Part shown: positions 26,335-36,014 of the stretch, piece after piece | Numbering within the stretch: position 1 is the stretch's first letter | Layout: each line of letters starts with the position of its first letter | Source of the DNA: Strigomonas culicis | Lineage: Eukaryota > Euglenozoa > Kinetoplastea > Trypanosomatida > Trypanosomatidae | Length of the DNA stretch: 64,000 nt | NCBI GenBank assembly: GCA_000482145.1 | Contig: AUXH01000012.1 | Span: 1-64,000 of the forward strand | Reading direction: 5' to 3' | The notes under the pieces: model-generated | Seen by the model: only the letters and a program-made list of their open reading frames with translations | The model's database searches: none | What the model was told of the DNA's origin: nothing | Program-made: the position numbers and the translations under genes

Positions 26335-28014
26335 ATGGAATTGAATTTGGATCTAGAAGGGTCTTTCCAGCTACTCAACACATCCTTCGTGGGTTTAAAA
26401 AAGAAACCGAATGTGTTCACTTCACGGTCTGAGGTGTTCTACTTTTCAGGTAATGAAAATAGCTGTATTAACGCCTTCCTTTCGCTGAAGCAGCTTTCCA
26501 CCGGCGAGGGCAACCGAGCCCTTAGTCTTTCCTGGACCCATCCGTATCCACCCATTGTGCTCCTGGCCCGCTACCCCAACCTGGGCAAGTTCTGCTTTGC
26601 GAACGAGGCGACTTCTCACACGGTGAGTGAATTGGTGTTCACCTTTGTGCTCACGGATAGCTCCGGGTTTCGCGAGTACGGCCACGTTAGCACGGCCGTG
26701 AACGGCGAGGCCGTTGTAATCATGTCGCCCTACCCGTGGTGCAACTTTTTCTATCGGCTAGCGTACCTCTACCGTGTCAACGGGGAGGAGGGCAAGAACA
26801 TGGTGCGAGCGCTGTGTCGGTGCTCGACGCCGCCGTCCGGCGCGTCGTTTGTGATTCCGAGGGAAATACCGGTGAACTTCCGGCGGCCGTACGACCGCAT
26901 GTGCAGCTTCATTGACACCGCCCCGCTTCGCATGCTAGCCGTCTTCCCTAATCTGGACGATCTCTTTTCAGTTCTGGCCGATCTCCTGCTGGAAAAGCAC
27001 ATCATTATCGTAGGTTCTAATTTTTCTGTTGTGTCCACCGTCGTCATGTCGCTGCAGGCGCTCATCGCGCCCTTTGACTGGATGCACATACTCATCCCGA
27101 TTGTGCCGAGCAGCCTGCTGGACGTGCTGGCGGCCCCGCCCCCCTATCTCGTCGGCGTGCTCACGTCGCAGCTACCGCTGCTGGAGAAGGTGCCGATTGA
27201 AAGCGCAATTGTGGTGCGGCTGAACAGCGAGGGCGTCTGCGAGCGCGTCGCGTACATCAACGAGACGCCGAGCCACCTCCCGCACTCGGGCTGGTTCAGC
27301 GGGGTGCGCATCGGCCTGAATCTGCTGAAGCTGCAGCCCCCGGCGCAGCAGAGCAGGCGCGACCTGTGCAATCTCTTCCTCACCTACTACGCGTCCCTCT
27401 TCGGCGAGGTGGTGCTGCGCGGCCCCAAGGGTTACATCCACAACAAGGACCGCATGTCCGGCGCCTCTATCGCCTTCTACGAGATGCTGCTAACGACGCA
27501 GAGCTTTGCGAACTTGAGTGAGTACGTGAACCGAACGATGGAGGCGGATAACAATGAGTGGGTGGACAACGAGTTTATCGTAGCGGCCGTACGCACGAAC
27601 CCAGAGGTGTTCCCCCGCCACTATCAGCACCTCATTTCAGAGGAGAAGCAGGGCGGTGGGTACGTGGCGAAGCACAACGACTGCTTTGGTAGCTCCGAGT
27701 TGGACACCACCGCGCTGATTGACGGCTTTGGCGGGCACCGGCTGGGCCTCACCCGCCTTGCAGCGGAGTTCGCGATGAGCTGTTGCGCGCGAAAGGAGGA
27801 CCAGCTCGTGAGCAGCGATGACTACTATCCCGGTCAACACGATTGGATGACCTCTAGCGACGTCGGCGAGTCCCGCCACCTTAGCGGGCCCGTGGTAGAG
27901 GCCGCGGAGGAGATGGAGACGGTGCAGCCCGCGGAATTTGATATTGTTCATTCGCCAGTAGTAAAAAGTTCCATCAAACAAGGCCGCGAGAGCATAAAGC
28001 ACGACGGCGTATAG
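26335..28014 (+). CDS. DENN-domain protein, putative Rab guanine-nucleotide exchange factor
   Basis: A 559-residue protein spanning a DENN module: an upstream part (PPIVLLARYPNLGKFCF), the central DENN core (FPNLDDLFSVLADLLLEKHI, IVGSNFSVVSTVVMSLQALI, PFDWMHILIPIVPSSLLDVL, APPPYLVGVL) and a downstream part ending near residue 430. The core motifs are well kept. DENN proteins activate Rab GTPases in vesicle traffic. The C-terminal 120 residues are acidic and probably disordered. Start: the first ATG in frame is at 26335; the two preceding codons (TTG, AAA) are not a credible start in this lineage. Confidence 0.87.
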   Translation: MELNLDLEGSFQLLNTSFVGLKKKPNVFTSRSEVFYFSGNENSCINAFLSLKQLSTGEGNRALSLSWTHPYPPIVLLARYPNLGKFCFANEATSHTVSELVFTFVLTDSSGFREYGHVSTAVNGEAVVIMSPYPWCNFFYRLAYLYRVNGEEGKNMVRALCRCSTPPSGASFVIPREIPVNFRRPYDRMCSFIDTAPLRMLAVFPNLDDLFSVLADLLLEKHIIIVGSNFSVVSTVVMSLQALIAPFDWMHILIPIVPSSLLDVLAAPPPYLVGVLTSQLPLLEKVPIESAIVVRLNSEGVCERVAYINETPSHLPHSGWFSGVRIGLNLLKLQPPAQQSRRDLCNLFLTYYASLFGEVVLRGPKGYIHNKDRMSGASIAFYEMLLTTQSFANLSEYVNRTMEADNNEWVDNEFIVAAVRTNPEVFPRHYQHLISEEKQGGGYVAKHNDCFGSSELDTTALIDGFGGHRLGLTRLAAEFAMSCCARKEDQLVSSDDYYPGQHDWMTSSDVGESRHLSGPVVEAAEEMETVQPAEFDIVHSPVVKSSIKQGRESIKHDGV

Positions 28015-28631
28015 CTCGGGCACAATATGATGCGTGCCGTCAACGGGACTCCTGTGAACAGTAGTTGTTGGTGTGTTGTTTTTGCTTTTCCCTTACTTTT
28101 CTTTTGTGTGTGTATGTGTGCGTTTGAGAACTATTATTGTACATGATATGTTTCTCTCTTTTTTCGGTTGCTTCCCCTTACTAGTGGCTGTGTGACTTCT
28201 GACCTTCAGTGTAATAGCTTAGGCAACCGTAACTGTAATAGTATTTCTAAAACTTTCTTCGAAAGCTCCTTCACATGCTCTGTATTCATTGTATTGTTGA
28301 ATCCCTCTTCCCGAATTGTTTTCAAATCATTATATATTCTCTTTTTTTTTTCTTTGAATTGTTTCTGACTGTAAACAACCGTTGTAGAATCTTAAAACAG
28401 TACGAGTTCTGCCAGAATAAAAATAAAAAAAGATAAAAAAAGAACTACTGTTGGAAAAAAAAAACTAGTAAAGTAGTACTCTCACACACGCTTCTTCCTC
28501 CTCCTTACATGTCTCGTTTACGGGTTTGCTCTACCGAAGGAAACAGAAGATAAAGAACGTCACGTAATAGCTCCAAGAGAATAGAAATAAAGTGTCGCCA
28601 TTCTGGACAAAGTGCATAGTGTAGGAACGAT
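28015..28631. other. Spacer, no gene seen
   Basis: AT-rich spacer with T runs at 28340-28350 and A-rich stretches at 28420-28465. Nothing else seen. Confidence 0.6.
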
Positions 28632-31600
28632 ATGTTTCGATGCATACCGTCGCTCGTCACAAAATGTCCCATCCTAGGAGGTCCCCTTGGACGGGTGCGC
28701 TTGGCTGACGCTGCTTCCCAGCGTGCCCTTGTGTACGCACAGCGTCACTTCGCGCCGAGTGCGGCCTTCTTCCGTGCAAACAGTAGACACTTCCGCCCCT
28801 TCTCGTCCGAGGACGAGGCGCAGCTGACCGCCGTGCTCTCCACGAAGCCGCGCCACGTCGCACGGCACATTCGTCAGTCCATGCTCTCGTCGCGCCGGCG
28901 CATCACACAGTTCCGCAACTCGGTCACCTACCTCATGATTCTGCTGCAGTCTCAGTTGCAGCGGAAGCAAATTAAGCCGGAGGACGCGACGCAGATTATG
29001 GAGAGCCTGATGAAGGAGTGTGTGGAGCTTCGTCAGAGCGACATGTCGCACCTGCTCTTTCGCGCCGCCGTGCGCTTCCGCAAGTACGGCCTGTCGGTGC
29101 GCTTCCCCTTGGTGAAGTATCTCTTCGAGTCGTACCGTCTAGACAACGCGAAGGAGCTTATGAAGAACATGGCGGACGAGCTGCGCAACGACAAGAAGCT
29201 GCAGTTCATCGCCGTCCTCGCGTACGAGTTCAGCGGCCACGACACGGCCGCGAAGGAGCTCCTCGCGGAAATCCCGCGCGACCTGTACAACACAGAGGAT
29301 ATTTGCGGACTTGTGGAAACCTACGGCATGACCGCCCACTTTGACGACATTGTCGCGCTGCTTCAGCTTCTCTTTGAGAGTCACTCCAGCGGTAGTGGAG
29401 AGTCCACACTTGATAAGAGCGCCGTCTACTCCACCGCTGTGATTGCTCTGCGAGGGAGCACAGACCTCATGGATCTCGTGATAGACACTACGATTGCTAA
29501 AGAGATTGCGCTGACGGAGAGCGCGATGGGGTCGGTGTTGCGAACGCGTTTTCTCCAGGAAGACATCGGCTCCATTGAACGGGTGTACGAAATCGAGAAC
29601 CGTCTGCGGGAACGTCTGAAGGTGCAATCGCTGGGTATGATTGCCGAAACAGCCGTCATCGCCAAGTGCAGCGAGGTGCTGAGCCGCACACACGCCGGTG
29701 GCGATGACCTCATGCTGCAGAAGGTGAAGCACCTGCAGGCCGTCATTGAAACCTCCATCGCGAACGACGACAGCGACGCGGTCGACAGCGCCTACATGAT
29801 GGCGCTGATCAAGGGCTACGGCGTGCTGGGCCGGTTTGCGGAGATGAAGAAGTCCTTTGACATGCTGCGCGACGCAGGCCTGCTGAAGGATCATCGGCTG
29901 TACGACGAGGTCCTGAAGTGGTATGCCTACTCATACAACCTCAAGGAAGTGATTGCCTTCAAGGACGAGATGACGGAGAAGGGCATCTATCATACACCAC
30001 ACACGTACTTTAACGTGTTTAAGGTGCTCGACAAGTACTACCCGCGCATGGTGGAGAAGTACTTGGTCGAGATGCAGTCGAAAGGCATCCACATTGAGAG
30101 TTTCATGTACCCAACGTTGATTCGCGTGTTCGCTGAGCTGCAGAATACAGAAGCAGTCGAAAAGCTGTACCGCGAGGCGAAGCAGAAGGCCTCCGCGGGA
30201 GGCAAACTGAACCCGGGCGTGATTATTCAAATGCTGAAGGCCTTTCAGACCAACGCCAAGCGGTGTGAGGCGATTATTCACGATGCGGAAGTGTACGGTT
30301 TGTTGTCTGTCGAGTCTGTGCAGGCGGAGATCATTGAGCTCTACTCGATCAACGATAGGTACAGCGACCTGAAGCAGTTCCTTGCGCGTGTGCCCTACAA
30401 GTCGCAGAACATGTACCGCGTGCTGCTCCGCGACGCCTCCAAGCGCAAGGACCGCGCCGCGTTCCACGGACTGCTGCAGGAAATGCGGGACGGGCACGTG
30501 GAGCTCAACGAGCGCCTCTTCAGCGTCATCATTATGGCCCTCAGCCGATTCGAGGACAGCGAAGGGGTGCGCAAGTTTATTCACGAGGCGCTCGAGAGCG
30601 ATAAGATCCATTCCCCCCTCTTCTTCTCCGACGCGGCTGCTGCCTACATGCGCCTTGGCGACACGGCAGCGGTCGATCAGTGCTGGAAGGACTTGGTGCA
30701 GAGCCAGATGGTCATCACGATGCCCGTGTACAACCGCTTCCTGGACCTCTACCTGTCGCAGAACAACATGACCATGGTGCAGGAGATCCTGGACACCATG
30801 ATGAAGCTCGTGCCCCCCAACCCGGTGACGGCGACGACAGTGGTGGACATGTTGGGGAAGATGGGGCGCCTCTCCGAGATGGAAGCGGTGCTCGAGGAGA
30901 TGAGCAAGTCGATGAACGCGGCGCCGACACTGGTCACGTACCACCAGGCCATGAACGCGTACGCCAAGTGCGGCGACGTCGACAAAATGGAGGAAATGCG
31001 GGACCGGCTCGTGCGGAGTGGGTTTCAGGAGAACCCCGTCACGTACAACATCATGTTTGACGGGTACGGGCGCGCGAAGCGGTACGAGCGGCTTGCGGAG
31101 CTGATCGAGGAGCGCAAGGAGAAGAACATACCGCTGGAAGAGTTCGGCTACGTGGTGCTGCTCAACATCTACTCCCGCGCGAAGCTGCGTGAGGAGACCG
31201 AGGCGCTCGTGAGCGACATGCTGGAGAGCGGCGTGCCGCTGAGCAGCCGCATGCTCGCCACCATCGCGTCGTCCTTCAGCGCTGTCGGCAACATCGCACA
31301 GATGGAGCACTACGTGGCGCTTCTGCTCGCACACCCGGAGTGCCGCCTCCGCGACGTCGAGTCCGTCTTTTTAGTGTACTCTCGCCTGCGCGACATTGTG
31401 AAGCTGCAGGAGCTGCTCGACACGGAAAAGTTGCCGAAGAGTGAGTTTATTTACAACGTGTGTGTGGCCGCCTTTGCCAAGGCCGGTGAGCACACGAAGG
31501 TGGCGTTTCTGCTGACGCAGATGGAGAAGAAGGGCTACACCCTCAGCCGCAACACCAGCATCACGCTGAGCTCCTTGCTGTTGAAGGCAGGCAAACTCGA

Positions 31601-31808
31601 GCTGGCGCAGACCGTGCTGAAGTGGAAGGGGATGAATCCTTCCGACGTGGAGGGGCACACGGAGGGTGCGGAAGAGGAGACGCACCCCGCCGCCGAGGTG
31701 GACGAGCCACTCAAGGAGCAACTACAGCGGGAAGTACGCAGCATTGGGAAAGCGGGTGTGACGGCCGAGGAGGGGGAGGAGAGTGATGAGGAGACGCATA
31801 GGATGTAG
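28632..31808 (+). CDS. Pentatricopeptide repeat (PPR) protein, mitochondrial
   Basis: A 1058-residue protein with a basic N-terminus poor in acidic residues (about 1-56), a probable mitochondrial presequence. It then has a long array of helix-turn-helix repeats. PPR-like units are clearest at VDSAYMMALIKGYGVLGRF, at LVTYHQAMNAYAKCGDVDKM, at PVTYNIMFDGYGRAKRYERL, at FGYVVLLNIYSRAKLREETE and at FIYNVCVAAFAKAGEHTKVA. The tail is acidic. PPR proteins bind organellar RNA. In kinetoplastids they act in mRNA polyadenylation/uridylation or mitoribosomes. Size is close to KPAF1, but this is a suggestion only. Confidence 0.87.
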   Translation: MFRCIPSLVTKCPILGGPLGRVRLADAASQRALVYAQRHFAPSAAFFRANSRHFRPFSSEDEAQLTAVLSTKPRHVARHIRQSMLSSRRRITQFRNSVTYLMILLQSQLQRKQIKPEDATQIMESLMKECVELRQSDMSHLLFRAAVRFRKYGLSVRFPLVKYLFESYRLDNAKELMKNMADELRNDKKLQFIAVLAYEFSGHDTAAKELLAEIPRDLYNTEDICGLVETYGMTAHFDDIVALLQLLFESHSSGSGESTLDKSAVYSTAVIALRGSTDLMDLVIDTTIAKEIALTESAMGSVLRTRFLQEDIGSIERVYEIENRLRERLKVQSLGMIAETAVIAKCSEVLSRTHAGGDDLMLQKVKHLQAVIETSIANDDSDAVDSAYMMALIKGYGVLGRFAEMKKSFDMLRDAGLLKDHRLYDEVLKWYAYSYNLKEVIAFKDEMTEKGIYHTPHTYFNVFKVLDKYYPRMVEKYLVEMQSKGIHIESFMYPTLIRVFAELQNTEAVEKLYREAKQKASAGGKLNPGVIIQMLKAFQTNAKRCEAIIHDAEVYGLLSVESVQAEIIELYSINDRYSDLKQFLARVPYKSQNMYRVLLRDASKRKDRAAFHGLLQEMRDGHVELNERLFSVIIMALSRFEDSEGVRKFIHEALESDKIHSPLFFSDAAAAYMRLGDTAAVDQCWKDLVQSQMVITMPVYNRFLDLYLSQNNMTMVQEILDTMMKLVPPNPVTATTVVDMLGKMGRLSEMEAVLEEMSKSMNAAPTLVTYHQAMNAYAKCGDVDKMEEMRDRLVRSGFQENPVTYNIMFDGYGRAKRYERLAELIEERKEKNIPLEEFGYVVLLNIYSRAKLREETEALVSDMLESGVPLSSRMLATIASSFSAVGNIAQMEHYVALLLAHPECRLRDVESVFLVYSRLRDIVKLQELLDTEKLPKSEFIYNVCVAAFAKAGEHTKVAFLLTQMEKKGYTLSRNTSITLSSLLLKAGKLELAQTVLKWKGMNPSDVEGHTEGAEEETHPAAEVDEPLKEQLQREVRSIGKAGVTAEEGEESDEETHRM

Positions 31809-32161
31809 AGGCGGCGTCACATTTTCATTTTTTTTTTCTTCAGTATCTTCTGTAAAAGTATTGTTGTTGTCTCACATATTGTTTGCTTACTGTTGCGATG
31901 GGACGAATAAAGTGTTAACGTGTTGTTTCTAATAGTAAGGTATTTAACAGAACGGAAAGAAGCCATGGCTGCACCTTTTTTCATGTTTTGCTTCACGTCT
32001 ACTGTAAGTTGCCTGCTCGATAATGTGAGGTTTATCTAAAGTGCATGGATGATCTCTATTATGTTCGTTCTTTACGTCTCCTTCTCTTCTTTTTTATTTG
32101 GCTCCTCATCGTCCTTGTTCGTACGTCTGCAGAACACAAAAGCACTAGTCTCTATATCGAA
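31809..32161. promoter_or_regulatory. Spacer with trans-splice acceptor that sets the TYW4 start
   Basis: A pyrimidine-rich tract at about 32067-32130 is followed by CAG ending at 32132, a strong trans-splice acceptor. It lies downstream of an in-frame ATG at 32045, which would therefore be absent from mature mRNA. The first ATG after the acceptor, at 32162, is the likely start. Upstream sequence is AT-rich with no gene. Confidence 0.6.
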
Positions 32162-35100
32162 ATGGAAGGAGAAGAACCCCCCGTGGCCCTTTCGAAGCGC
32201 AAGGAGAAGAAGCAGAAGAAGGTGATTCAGAAAATCAAACTTCCCCCGGGCAGTGTCGATGTTATGGTGCAGCACACCAATGACGACAGCGTCGTCAGCA
32301 AGCGGTCTGCCGTCGCGCAGGGGTACTGTAGCGACCCGTTTTTGCGGCACTTTGTGAAGAAGCCCTCCCGTCGGTCGCCTCTCATCAACCGTGGATACTA
32401 CCTCCGCATGGCGGTCATGACGGACTTTATCACCTCGTGCATCGAGTGGTGCGTTCGCCACCAGCTCCCCGCGGATACTGGGAGTGCAGCGACACCCACG
32501 CACCCACCGGTGCAAGTCATCTCCCTCGGGGCGGGCTACGACACGCTTGCGCTGCGGCTGATGCTCGGCGACAGGTTGGATATGCCGTGGCGCGCCGGAT
32601 GGCCACAGGCGCTGGACGAGCGCGCGCCCCTCCAGCACGCGATACAGGAGGGAAGGGTGCAGTTCTACGATGTGGACTTCCCTGCCGTCATGCAGTCCAA
32701 GGCCGCCCTGATGGGCGCGGCACCCCCGGGTACCTTCCCCGACACGTGGGTGATTCAGCCCTCCGTGGAGAGCTTGCCCGTCAACAGTCCAGCCTACCGC
32801 GCTGTCGGCATCGATCTGCGCGAGGCGCATACGGAATTTGTGACCCGCCTCGAAAAGAGTAGCCCGACCTTCTCGACGCAAGCAACGACGATTTTCTACG
32901 CCGAGTGTGTGATGCAGTACATGCCGGCGGAGCGAGCGGCGGAGCTCATCCACATGCTAGCAGAAACCTTTCCTCGGTCCATCTTCGTTGCCTACGACCA
33001 GCTGAAGCCGTTGGACAGTTTCGGGAAGCTCATGTGCGGCTCGCTGCAGCAGAAGAACAGCCCGCTGTTGGGTGTGCACACCACCGCCGATGGCGCGGCG
33101 ATGGTGAAGCGCGCCGTGCAACAAGGGATGAAGCACTCCTTGTTTGCCAACTTCTACGACCTCTCGCGCCATTATATTAGCCAAAACCCGCCGGAGCGGG
33201 CGCGGGTCGCGGCCCTGGAGCCCTTCGACGAGATTGAGGAGTGGAGTGAGATGTGCGAACACTACGGCATTACCTTTGCGGTCTCCGACACGGCGCTGCT
33301 CCCGTGTGGTCAGGCGCACCCCGCCTTCAAGGATCCCGTGGTACTAGGTGCAAACGGTCCCACTACAGATGCACCATCGCCGTGCGCTGCAATTACGTCT
33401 GCGCCGTGGACGTCTGGACGCTTCGGCTTTACCGGGTGGGGACACGGAGCTGTGGTGACGGAGGCGGTTGTCGGCGACACACTGCTCTTCTCTTTTGGTG
33501 GGTTCGAGGTTTCCAAGAGCCACCAGCGCGTGAACACCTTGCGTGCGCATTCCCTCCGAGAGGGCGAGCTGAAGATTCTGCTGCACTCGCTCGATGAGAG
33601 CCCCATTCCTGCTCTCACCTTCCATACCTTCACGCGCATCCAGCCCTTCACCTATCTCGTCGTCGGCGGCCGCACAAACCCCACGGACGTCAATGACAGT
33701 GTCTTCCGCATTCGTGTCCACCTGACGGCGTCCGCGACCGTCTCGGCGAGCCACACACTCTCCGCGACGTGGGAGCGGCTACAGGTGGACAGTGCAGCGG
33801 CGCAGGGCGCTGGTGCGAGCCACGCGCTCGCCCGCTACCGCCATTGCGCGGTCGCGACCGGCACGGGGCAGGTGTGTGTCTTCGGCGGGAAGGACAGGGA
33901 TGGGAGGGTGCTGGACAGCTGGTATACCCTGCGGATAAGCCCCGAATCCCCGCAGCAGGTGAGCGTGCGGAAACTGCAGCTGGCGGGTGAGAGACCCCCG
34001 CCCCTGTGCTCGGCGGCCATGCTGCCGTGGGCGGAGGATGGCACGCCGTCGGAGCAACTCCTACTCGGCGGGGGCCTGCTGGAGAAGGAAGAGGCTACTG
34101 GCCAGTTGTGGCGCGTCCACTTGGGTGCACAAACGTGTACGGTAGAAGAAGGCATCGACGTAGGGGCACGCTTTTCGCACAGCATGTGCGCCGTGCATGT
34201 CGAAGGGAAGCCCTACCTTTTCGTTCTGGGCGGGTCCTCGTGCGAGCCCAAGGAGGCCGGTGTCCTGCTGCCCCGCCTCGTCGATCTTGGCACGCGCGTG
34301 GTGACGGTGCGCGCCTTGCCGCCCGACACCCCCGCGTGGAGCCGCCACACGTGCGTGGCGCTGGCGGACGGTGCCGTGGCGGTGCTCGGCGGCGGCTACA
34401 CGTGCTTCTCCTTTGGCACCTTTGCGGCCAAGCCGTGCTTCTTGTTCCTGCACCCGGGGGCGCATCAAAACCTGAAGGCGCAGCACGCGGCCACCGCGGG
34501 TGGTACAACCGCTCACGCGGCCGCAGTCCCGTCGACCGCAGCAGCGCCGCTCGCCGTCGGGTTCCAGGAAGCAGGCCTGCAGCGCCTGTTGGCGCAGGGG
34601 CGGCCCGCGGTGAGGGAGGTGCAGGGCGTCGACGCCGCGACCTTCCAGCGCACGGCGCAGGAGGCGAGCCAGCCCGTCGTGTTCCGCGGAGTGCACCTGG
34701 GCCCCTGCGTGGACCGGTGGGCGGCGCCGAACTACTTTGCGGAGGCCGAGAAGGACACGGTTGTGTCCGTGCACGTGGCGGAGGGCTCCCACCTTCTGGA
34801 TTTTGTGCGCAAGAATTTCGTCTTTCGGCATGTGCGGTTCAGCGAGCTGATGACGCACCTGCACGACTCGTACGAGCACTACCGTTCGACCGGGCACCCC
34901 CTCGAGGAGATATGGTACTACCGCTCCATCAGCGCGCACATGAAGAGCGAGCGCGCAAACATCTGGACCGACTTTGCGCAGCTGGGGAAGGACTTTGAGC
35001 TGCCCAAGGAGGTGCGGGACGTCGTGCTGCCCCGGCTCCATCAGTCCTGTCTGCGCATCAACGCACCGCCGCTGCAGCTCTGGACGCACTACGACACGAT

Positions 35101-35620
35101 GGACAATGTGCTTTGTCAAGTGGTCGGTCGCAAGCGTGTGTTGCTGTTCCCGCCTAGCTGCTACGGCAACTTGTACATGAGCGGCAGCTCCTCGCTGGTC
35201 ACGAACATGGGTGCGCTTGATCTCGTCCAGTTCCCGCGCATGGTGGACGCGTTGAAGGAGGCCGTGGAGGTCACGCTCGAGCCGGGCGACATGCTCTACT
35301 TCCCCGCCATGTGGTTTCATCACATCACGACCCTTGATGACGACCCTCTCGCCGTCAGCGTGAATGTGTTCTTCGAGCACTTTGAGTCGAACGAGTACGA
35401 CCGAAAGGACCTCTACGGGAACAAGGATTTGCCCGCGGTGACGGAGGCGCGTCTTCACATCACAGAGGCGGCGAAAAGGATACTGGCAGAGGCCAGGACA
35501 TCCGTCCGCGGCGAGACGCTGCCGTTGGAGTATACAGAGTTTGCGCTGCGTCAGGCGATTGCGGATTTGGAATCCTACGCGGACGAAATGGCGGCCACTC
35601 TACAATCCCGCCGGACCTAA
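32162..35620 (+). CDS. TYW4: tRNA wybutosine-synthesizing protein 4 (LCMT-like methyltransferase, kelch, JmjC)
   Basis: A 1152-residue protein with the TYW4/Ppm2 domain order. Residues 1-310 are a leucine-carboxyl-methyltransferase-type domain: RRSPLINRGYYLRM, SAM-binding ISLGAGYDTLALRL, FYAECVMQYMPAERA. About 360-740 forms a kelch-type propeller. The C-terminal 380 residues are a JmjC/cupin domain with the metal set His976-Tyr-Asp978 in LWTHYDTMDN and His1053/1054 in AMWFHHIT. TYW4 carries out the final methylation and methoxycarbonylation making wybutosine at position 37 of tRNA-Phe. All three domains are intact. The start at 32162 is preferred over 32045 because a splice acceptor lies between them and the extra residues are hydrophobic translated tract. 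Confidence 0.93.
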   Translation: MEGEEPPVALSKRKEKKQKKVIQKIKLPPGSVDVMVQHTNDDSVVSKRSAVAQGYCSDPFLRHFVKKPSRRSPLINRGYYLRMAVMTDFITSCIEWCVRHQLPADTGSAATPTHPPVQVISLGAGYDTLALRLMLGDRLDMPWRAGWPQALDERAPLQHAIQEGRVQFYDVDFPAVMQSKAALMGAAPPGTFPDTWVIQPSVESLPVNSPAYRAVGIDLREAHTEFVTRLEKSSPTFSTQATTIFYAECVMQYMPAERAAELIHMLAETFPRSIFVAYDQLKPLDSFGKLMCGSLQQKNSPLLGVHTTADGAAMVKRAVQQGMKHSLFANFYDLSRHYISQNPPERARVAALEPFDEIEEWSEMCEHYGITFAVSDTALLPCGQAHPAFKDPVVLGANGPTTDAPSPCAAITSAPWTSGRFGFTGWGHGAVVTEAVVGDTLLFSFGGFEVSKSHQRVNTLRAHSLREGELKILLHSLDESPIPALTFHTFTRIQPFTYLVVGGRTNPTDVNDSVFRIRVHLTASATVSASHTLSATWERLQVDSAAAQGAGASHALARYRHCAVATGTGQVCVFGGKDRDGRVLDSWYTLRISPESPQQVSVRKLQLAGERPPPLCSAAMLPWAEDGTPSEQLLLGGGLLEKEEATGQLWRVHLGAQTCTVEEGIDVGARFSHSMCAVHVEGKPYLFVLGGSSCEPKEAGVLLPRLVDLGTRVVTVRALPPDTPAWSRHTCVALADGAVAVLGGGYTCFSFGTFAAKPCFLFLHPGAHQNLKAQHAATAGGTTAHAAAVPSTAAAPLAVGFQEAGLQRLLAQGRPAVREVQGVDAATFQRTAQEASQPVVFRGVHLGPCVDRWAAPNYFAEAEKDTVVSVHVAEGSHLLDFVRKNFVFRHVRFSELMTHLHDSYEHYRSTGHPLEEIWYYRSISAHMKSERANIWTDFAQLGKDFELPKEVRDVVLPRLHQSCLRINAPPLQLWTHYDTMDNVLCQVVGRKRVLLFPPSCYGNLYMSGSSSLVTNMGALDLVQFPRMVDALKEAVEVTLEPGDMLYFPAMWFHHITTLDDDPLAVSVNVFFEHFESNEYDRKDLYGNKDLPAVTEARLHITEAAKRILAEARTSVRGETLPLEYTEFALRQAIADLESYADEMAATLQSRRT

Positions 35621-36014
35621 TTCTCTCTTTCGCTCTCCCTATACTTATAGCTCTGAACAGCACTTATCGTAAACAGTGAAGTACGTGAGAACCAGTCACA
35701 TTTGATTAACACGTTTAACTGTTAGCAATCACTAAAACAAGAATAACACAAATGATTGGTTCCTACCTTTTAAGCATCATCTTGTGATGTCCCGGATTCC
35801 TATGTGGTGTACAGGCTCTCATTGCTCCTTCTTATTACTGGGTTTGCATCACTCTCTTTCTTTGTTTTTTGCTACTCCTTTTCTCCTTTTTTTTTTGATG
35901 CCCTTTACTCTTCTACCTTCGAAGTACTTATCGGTGATGTGTGAGGAACACATTTTGTATTCAAAGGATCAGAATAACAAAATTCTATTACGAATCTAGT
36001 GATCGTGGCTCACG
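35621..36014. other. Spacer, no gene seen
   Basis: AT-rich spacer with a pyrimidine tract at about 35850-35905. Nothing else seen. Confidence 0.6.

Noticed and set aside
32045..32161. N-terminal membrane segment of TYW4
   Set aside because: It is the translated polypyrimidine tract upstream of a splice acceptor; TYW4 is soluble.
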